Assembly (NCBI RefSeq): GCF_031844705.1
Contig: NZ_CP134609.1
Span: forward strand, 3,968,001-4,032,000
Direction: 5' to 3'
Length of the DNA stretch: 64,000 nucleotides
Source: Streptomyces sp. ITFR-16
Lineage (GTDB): Bacteria > Actinomycetota > Actinomycetes > Streptomycetales > Streptomycetaceae
Below, piece by piece: positions 60,269 through 64,000 of this stretch (position 1 is its first letter; the number at the start of each line of letters is the position of its first letter). Made by a program: the position numbers and the translations under genes. A model generated the notes under the pieces. It was not told the DNA's origin. It saw only the letters and a list, made by a program, of their open reading frames with translations, and did no database searches.

Positions 60269-61165
60269 ATGGACCTGGCCCTGCTGCGCACCTTCGTGAC
60301 CGTGCACCGGGCCGGCTCCTTCACCCGCGCCGCGGCTCTGCTCGGCCTCTCCCAGCCCGCCGTGACCTCGCAGATCCGCACCCTGGAACGGCAGCTCGGC
60401 CGCCCCCTCTTCCTGCGCAGAGCCCGCGGGGTCACCCCGACCACCATCGGCGACGAACTCGCGCACCGGGCCGCTCCCCATCTGGACGCGCTCGTGGAGA
60501 TCACCGAGACAGAACTCGACGAGGAGTCGGGCGTACGGACGCTGCATCTCGCGGGCCCACCGGAATTCGTCTCGCTCCGGGCCCTGCCGGCGCTCACCCC
60601 GCTCATCGCCCAGGGCCTCGCGCTGCGCAGCTCGTTCTCCGCCGATACCGACGAGACGCTGGAGGGCCTGGCCGCCGGTCATCATGATCTGGCCATCGTG
60701 ACGGCCCGGCCGCGCGGCGAGCTGCTGACCGCGACGCCGCTCTGCGACGAGGAGCACGTCCTGATCGCCGCCCCACGCTGGGCCGGGCGCCTCGGGCCGG
60801 GGACGCTGCGGCGCAACGGGCCCGTGGTCCTGGACCAGCTGCCCGTGGTGGAGGTCCACGAAAGCCTGCCGCTCGTCTCCCGGTACTGGGCAGCCGTCTT
60901 CGACAGCCGGCCCGCGGCGGCCGCTGCCGTCGTCGTGCCGGATCTCCGGGCCGTCCTGGAGTGCGCCGCAGCGGGTGCCGGGCTCGCGGTGCTGCCGCGC
61001 TATCTGTGCGAGGACGCACTCGACCGGGGCGAGGTGGTGGCCCTGCTGGATCCGCCGGTACCGCCCTTGCGCACCTACTTCCTGGCTGCGCGGACCGGCA
61101 CGCTCGCGCTGCCGCATCTCGCCCGCGCGAACGAATGGCTGCTGCGTGCCGCGGCCGACTGGTGA
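60269..61165 (+). CDS. LysR-family transcriptional regulator
   Basis: A 298-residue LTTR. The N-terminal winged HTH (1-60) is typical: DLALLRTFVTVHRAGSFTRA, then LGLSQPAVTSQIRTLERQLG. The effector domain (about 90-290) has HLAGPPEFVSLRALPAL and a conserved LPRYLCEDALDRGEVV end. GGGAGGGG lies before ATG 60269. The upstream 100 bases contain an AT-rich segment (ATATTTATACTTG) unusual here, a likely promoter and operator. It is flanked by the lyase gene and a NUDIX gene; the target is unknown. Confidence 0.92.
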   Translation: MDLALLRTFVTVHRAGSFTRAAALLGLSQPAVTSQIRTLERQLGRPLFLRRARGVTPTTIGDELAHRAAPHLDALVEITETELDEESGVRTLHLAGPPEFVSLRALPALTPLIAQGLALRSSFSADTDETLEGLAAGHHDLAIVTARPRGELLTATPLCDEEHVLIAAPRWAGRLGPGTLRRNGPVVLDQLPVVEVHESLPLVSRYWAAVFDSRPAAAAAVVVPDLRAVLECAAAGAGLAVLPRYLCEDALDRGEVVALLDPPVPPLRTYFLAARTGTLALPHLARANEWLLRAAADW

Positions 61166-61228
61166 CCGCAGAACGGTCCAGCGGCCGTCCGGTGTTTCAG
61201 AACCGGTTCAGCGGGCCACTCTCTTGCC

Positions 61229-61708
61229 ATGACCGAACGTCCTGTGGTCAAGCGCACCGCACGCGCCGTCCTGCTCGACGGCGACGACCTCATCCTCATC
61301 AAGCGCTCCAAGCCGGGGGTGGATCCGTACTGGGTCACGCCGGGCGGCGGAGTCGAGCCCGAGGACGCCACCGTCGTCGACGCCCTGCACCGCGAGGTGG
61401 ACGAGGAGCTCGGCGCCAAGATCACCGATGTGGTGCCCTGCTTCGTCGACACCGTGGAGCACATCGAGGGCGGCGGGGTGAAGGGGGTCAAGGTCCAGCA
61501 CTTCTTCGTCTGCCGTCTCGACTCGATGGACCTGTCCCTGCGCCACGGCCCCGAGATCGAGGAACCCTGCGGGGAGTACGACGTCGTCCGGGTGCCGTTC
61601 AGCCGGGTCGGGATCGCCGCGGTGCACCTCGTGCCGCTGTCGCTCCGGCACTACCTGGACGGCAACATCGAGGGCGTAAGGGCCATGCACGCACCCGACC
61701 TCGGCTGA
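61229..61708 (+). CDS. NUDIX hydrolase
   Basis: A 159-residue NUDIX protein with a complete box: GGGVEPEDATVVDALHREVD followed by EELGA (G-x5-E-x7-REVDEELG). The N-terminal strand AVLLDGDDLILIKRSKPG and a central VQHFFVCRL are usual. Substrates of such enzymes are nucleoside diphosphate derivatives; no specific activity can be inferred. ATG 61229 gives a compact protein. It lies 63 bases after the LysR gene. Confidence 0.93.
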   Translation: MTERPVVKRTARAVLLDGDDLILIKRSKPGVDPYWVTPGGGVEPEDATVVDALHREVDEELGAKITDVVPCFVDTVEHIEGGGVKGVKVQHFFVCRLDSMDLSLRHGPEIEEPCGEYDVVRVPFSRVGIAAVHLVPLSLRHYLDGNIEGVRAMHAPDLG

Positions 61709-61773
61709 GGCCCGGAGCCGGGCCGTCCCCGGCCGGGGACCGACGCCAGGGCCGGTCCGTGGGCCGCTCCTCT

Positions 61774-61787
61774 GTTTCACGTGAAAC
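61774..61787. other. parS site between NUDIX and GNAT genes
   Basis: GTTTCACGTGAAAC, perfect palindrome, identical to the site at 44001-44014. It lies in the intergenic space, the usual position of Streptomyces parS sites near oriC. Confidence 0.92.
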
Positions 61788-61863
61788 CGGTCGGACCGCA
61801 GGTCTCGGCCAGATCCGTTAAAGCGGTGGACGAGCGATCACCGCGTCGGAGAGCCTGACCCCT

Positions 61864-62751
61864 ATGCCCAGCTCGCAGCCCCGCCCGCTCGTCGATCTAC
61901 CCGTGCGGCGCCTCACCCGGGACGATCTGGTCCCGTGCGCCGATCTCAGCGAGGACCGCGGCTGGCCGCGCGACGAGCACCGATGGGGGCTCCTGCTCAC
62001 CGCGAGCAGGGCTTATGGGATCGACGATCCCGAGGGCAAGGGCCTGATGGCGACCTGTGTGGTGACCTCGTACGGCTCACGCATGGCGGCCATCGGCATG
62101 CTGCTGGTCGCCGAACGGCACAGCGGGCGCGGGATCGCCCGGCATCTGATGGACCGGGTGATCGAGTCGACCGGGGGCGTCCCGCTCGGCCTCTACGCGA
62201 CGGCGGCGGGACGGCCGCTGTACGAAAAGCTCGGATTCACCGCAGTGGGGGCGACGGAGCGGGTGGGCGGGCCCTTCCGGGCCACCGCCGGGCCCGGTGG
62301 CCCCGGCGCTGCCGACCGTCCGGGCCTCACTGTGCGTCCCGCCTCGGCCGGGGATCTGCAGGCCATGCTCCGGCTGGACGCGGAGGCCCTCGGTCTCGAC
62401 CGGACCGCGCTGCTGGCCCGCCTCCCGGCCTTCGCCGATCATCTGCGGGTCGCCGAGGAGGGCGGGGAACTCGTCGGGTACGCAGCGCTCTGGCCCAGCG
62501 CCGAGAGCCATGTCGTCGGGCCGCTGGTCGCCGGGGACACCGCCACGGCGAAGCTGCTCGTGACCTCGCTGGCCGGGGCGACGGACCGGCCGCTGCGGGT
62601 GGACGTGGACGCCCGCCACACCGAACTCCTCGACTGGTTCAAGGCGTGCGGGCTGCGGTCCGGCTCGGCGACGACGGTGATGCGGCTCGGCGGCGGCGAG
62701 CAGGGGGACTGGACCCGGCACTTCGCACCGCTGAGCGTGGCCACGGGCTGA
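61864..62751 (+). CDS. GNAT-family N-acetyltransferase (two GNAT-like halves)
   Basis: A 295-residue protein. The first GNAT domain (about 12-125) has the acetyl-CoA loop MLLVAERHSGRGIARHLMD and LYEKLGFTAVG; the second half (about 155-285) resembles another GNAT fold (LTVRPASAGDLQAMLRLD; LRVDVDARHTELLDWFKACG) without a clear acetyl-CoA loop. One half may be structural. Substrate unknown. It ends 7 bases before a strong terminator shared with the convergent HbpS-like gene. Confidence 0.9.
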   Translation: MPSSQPRPLVDLPVRRLTRDDLVPCADLSEDRGWPRDEHRWGLLLTASRAYGIDDPEGKGLMATCVVTSYGSRMAAIGMLLVAERHSGRGIARHLMDRVIESTGGVPLGLYATAAGRPLYEKLGFTAVGATERVGGPFRATAGPGGPGAADRPGLTVRPASAGDLQAMLRLDAEALGLDRTALLARLPAFADHLRVAEEGGELVGYAALWPSAESHVVGPLVAGDTATAKLLVTSLAGATDRPLRVDVDARHTELLDWFKACGLRSGSATTVMRLGGGEQGDWTRHFAPLSVATG

Positions 62752-62757
62752 ACCCAT

Positions 62758-62796
62758 GCCGGAGGCCCCCTGCGAATACCGCAGGGGGCCTCCGGC
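62758..62796. terminator. Shared terminator between GNAT and HbpS-like genes
   Basis: GCCGGAGGCCCCCTGCG (62758-62774) pairs perfectly with 62780-62796; loop AATAC. The two genes converge on it. Confidence 0.85.
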
Positions 62797-62807
62797 TGTG
62801 CCGTCGG

Positions 62808-63236
62808 CTACGCGAGGCCGGCCACGGCCGTCGTCGCGAATCCGTGGTCCTGCTCGGGCGCACCGCCGCCGACGCCGATGGCGCCGATCAGCCGGCCGTC
62901 CCGCTGGACCGGGACACCGCCGGCGATGAAGAGCAGCGGCCGGTCCAGGGCGGTCGGCAGGGTGTGGAACAGCCCGCCCGGCTGTACGGCGTCGACGAGG
63001 TCGGCCGTGGGGGCGTTGAGCTGGAGGGCGGTGTAGGCCTTGCGGGTGCTGGTCTCGCCGGCGATGAGGACGGCCCGGTCGTCGCGGCGGAAGGCCAGCA
63101 GGTGGCCGCCCGCGTCCAGGACGGTGACGGCGGTGGCGACGCCTGCGGCCTCGGCTGCCCTACGGGCCGCCTCGACGAGGGCTTCGGCGTCCTGCGTGGT
63201 CAGCGGGGCGACAGCGGCGGTGGGGGTGGTGCTCAT
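62808..63236 (-). CDS. GlcG/HbpS-family (heme-degrading type) protein
   Basis: A 142-residue protein of the GlcG/HbpS family. Motifs are AVTVLDAGGHLLAFRRDD, STRKAYTALQLNAPT, and FIAGGVPVQRDGRLIGAIGV then EQDHGFATTAV. HbpS of S. reticuli binds heme extracellularly and works with SenS-SenR; this version has no signal peptide and no SenSR genes nearby, so another role (for example GlcG-like) is possible. It starts with ATG 63236 and lies 60 bases after the MFS gene, probably in one transcript. Confidence 0.85.
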   Translation of the reverse strand: MSTTPTAAVAPLTTQDAEALVEAARRAAEAAGVATAVTVLDAGGHLLAFRRDDRAVLIAGETSTRKAYTALQLNAPTADLVDAVQPGGLFHTLPTALDRPLLFIAGGVPVQRDGRLIGAIGVGGGAPEQDHGFATTAVAGLA

Positions 63237-63296
63237 GGGGAAGTGCTCCTTGATGCGGTGCGTGCGGTGGGGTGGAGGGTGTGGGGATCGTGGGGG

Positions 63297-64000
63297 TCAG
63301 GACCGGGCTGCGGGGACGGCTGCCGGCTCCGGGGCGGGGGTCGTGAGGGGCCGGCTCCCGGCGGCCGTGCGGCGCTCCAGGGTGCTGGAGACCACGGCGA
63401 GCACCAGGGCGGAGGCGGCGAGTACGGCACCGACCCAGTTGGGCGCGGTGTAGCCGAGGCCGGCGGCGATGACGATGCCGCCGAGCCACGCCGAGAGCGC
63501 GTTGCCGAGGTTGAAGGCGCCGATGTTCACGGCGGAGGCGAGGGTCGGGGCACCGGCCGCCTGGTCGAGCACCCGCTTCTGCAGCGGAGGCACGGTGGCG
63601 AAACCGAGCGCGCCGATCAGGAAGACGGTGACGGCCGCCGCGATCTTGTCGTGCGCGGTCAGGGTGAAGAGCGACAGAACCACCGCGAGAGCGCCCAGCG
63701 ACACATAGAGCAGGGGCATCAGGTGGCGGTCGGCGAACTTTCCGCCGAGCAGGTTGCCGCCGACCATCCCCAGACCGAAGAGGACCAGCAGCCAGGTGAC
63801 GGAGGACGTCGAGTAGCCGGCGATCTCGGTCATCATCGGCGTGATGTAGGTGATGGCGGCGAAGACTCCGCCGAAGCCGAGGACCGTCATCGCCATGGCG
63901 AGCAGGACCTGCACATTGCGGAACGCGGCGAGCTCGTGGCGGAGCCTGACGCCCTGGGCCCGGGGCTGCTCGGGGACGAGCTTGGCCACACCGAGCAGGC
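63297..64000 (-). CDS. MFS transporter, C-terminal part (5' end outside window)
   Basis: About 234 residues are visible, the second half of a major facilitator protein. Helices seven to twelve can be seen, for example VLLAMAMTVLGFGGVFAAITY, VTWLLVLFGLGMVGGNLLGG and AVTVFLIGALGFATVPPLQ. The loop GGKFADRHLMP is an MFS motif A-like turn. The pattern fits the DHA1 group (AraJ or YdhP-like sugar or drug efflux). The start lies to the right of base 64000. Downstream is the HbpS-like gene. Confidence 0.88.
   Translation of the reverse strand, partial: LLGVAKLVPEQPRAQGVRLRHELAAFRNVQVLLAMAMTVLGFGGVFAAITYITPMMTEIAGYSTSSVTWLLVLFGLGMVGGNLLGGKFADRHLMPLLYVSLGALAVVLSLFTLTAHDKIAAAVTVFLIGALGFATVPPLQKRVLDQAAGAPTLASAVNIGAFNLGNALSAWLGGIVIAAGLGYTAPNWVGAVLAASALVLAVVSSTLERRTAAGSRPLTTPAPEPAAVPAARS

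Overview
The window looks like an origin-proximal piece of a Streptomyces chromosome. The evidence is very high GC with strong third-position bias, many GTG starts, GTGA and ATGA stop/start overlaps, and Streptomyces-specific genes: the ssgR-ssgA sporulation pair, a DUF5926/SEC-C protein, a DUF5326 protein, the sco-ecuC-copCD-dtpA copper cluster, and cydAB-cydCD behind a Rex operator. Two perfect ParB sites (parS), a third with one mismatch, and clusters of DnaA boxes fit a position near oriC. Gene order from the HtrA-type protease to ssgR resembles what I remember of the S. coelicolor SCO3977-SCO3925 region, in reverse; I could not check this.

Region 1 (1-6971) is the right part of an integrated actinomycete conjugative element (AICE). 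It carries the C-terminal part of a TraB/FtsK-type DNA translocase, a short repeat cluster that may be its transfer origin, a tiny zinc-ribbon-like protein, a C5 cytosine methyltransferase, a prim-pol replication protein, a P4-type primase/helicase, an excisionase and a tyrosine integrase. The integrase ends beside the 3' end of a tRNA-Ser(TGA) gene (6972-7056, minus), the presumed attachment site. The left end lies outside the window.

Region 2 (7110-27290) is core chromosome: HtrA-type protease, glycerophosphodiesterase, two HATPase anti-sigma-like proteins, SEC-C protein, a prim-pol-like protein, a GAF/PP2C-like protein with substituted metal-site residues, aminopeptidase P, a membrane protein, and an extracytoplasmic copper pathway (YcnI-like protein, Sco, ECuC, CopC-CopD fusion, Tat-exported peroxidase DtpA). 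It continues with pheA, a non-coding region rich in DnaA boxes, serS, a HAD phosphatase and tRNA-Ser(GCT).

Region 3 (27291-36478) opens with a scrambled pseudogene whose middle piece lies in inverted orientation. Then come a four-gene ABC-2 export operon (minus), a GTGA-coupled set (M24 peptidase-like, EphD-like hydrolase/reductase fusion, MerR regulator), a second DnaA-box cluster and an RNA 2'-phosphotransferase.

Region 4 (36521-50606) holds an F420/FMN oxidoreductase, a second HAD phosphatase, a DosS-like GAF sensor kinase downstream of the cydA-cydB-cydCD respiratory operon, hisC, a LacI regulator with a rare TTA codon, and a metallophosphatase.

Region 5 (50788-64000) holds a membrane protein, a NUDIX-like protein, thiC with a TPP riboswitch, a YibE/F membrane protein, ssgA and ssgR, small envelope and cupin proteins, a PLP lyase, LysR, NUDIX and GNAT proteins with a parS site between the last two, an HbpS/GlcG-like protein, and the C-terminal part of an MFS transporter that runs off the window.
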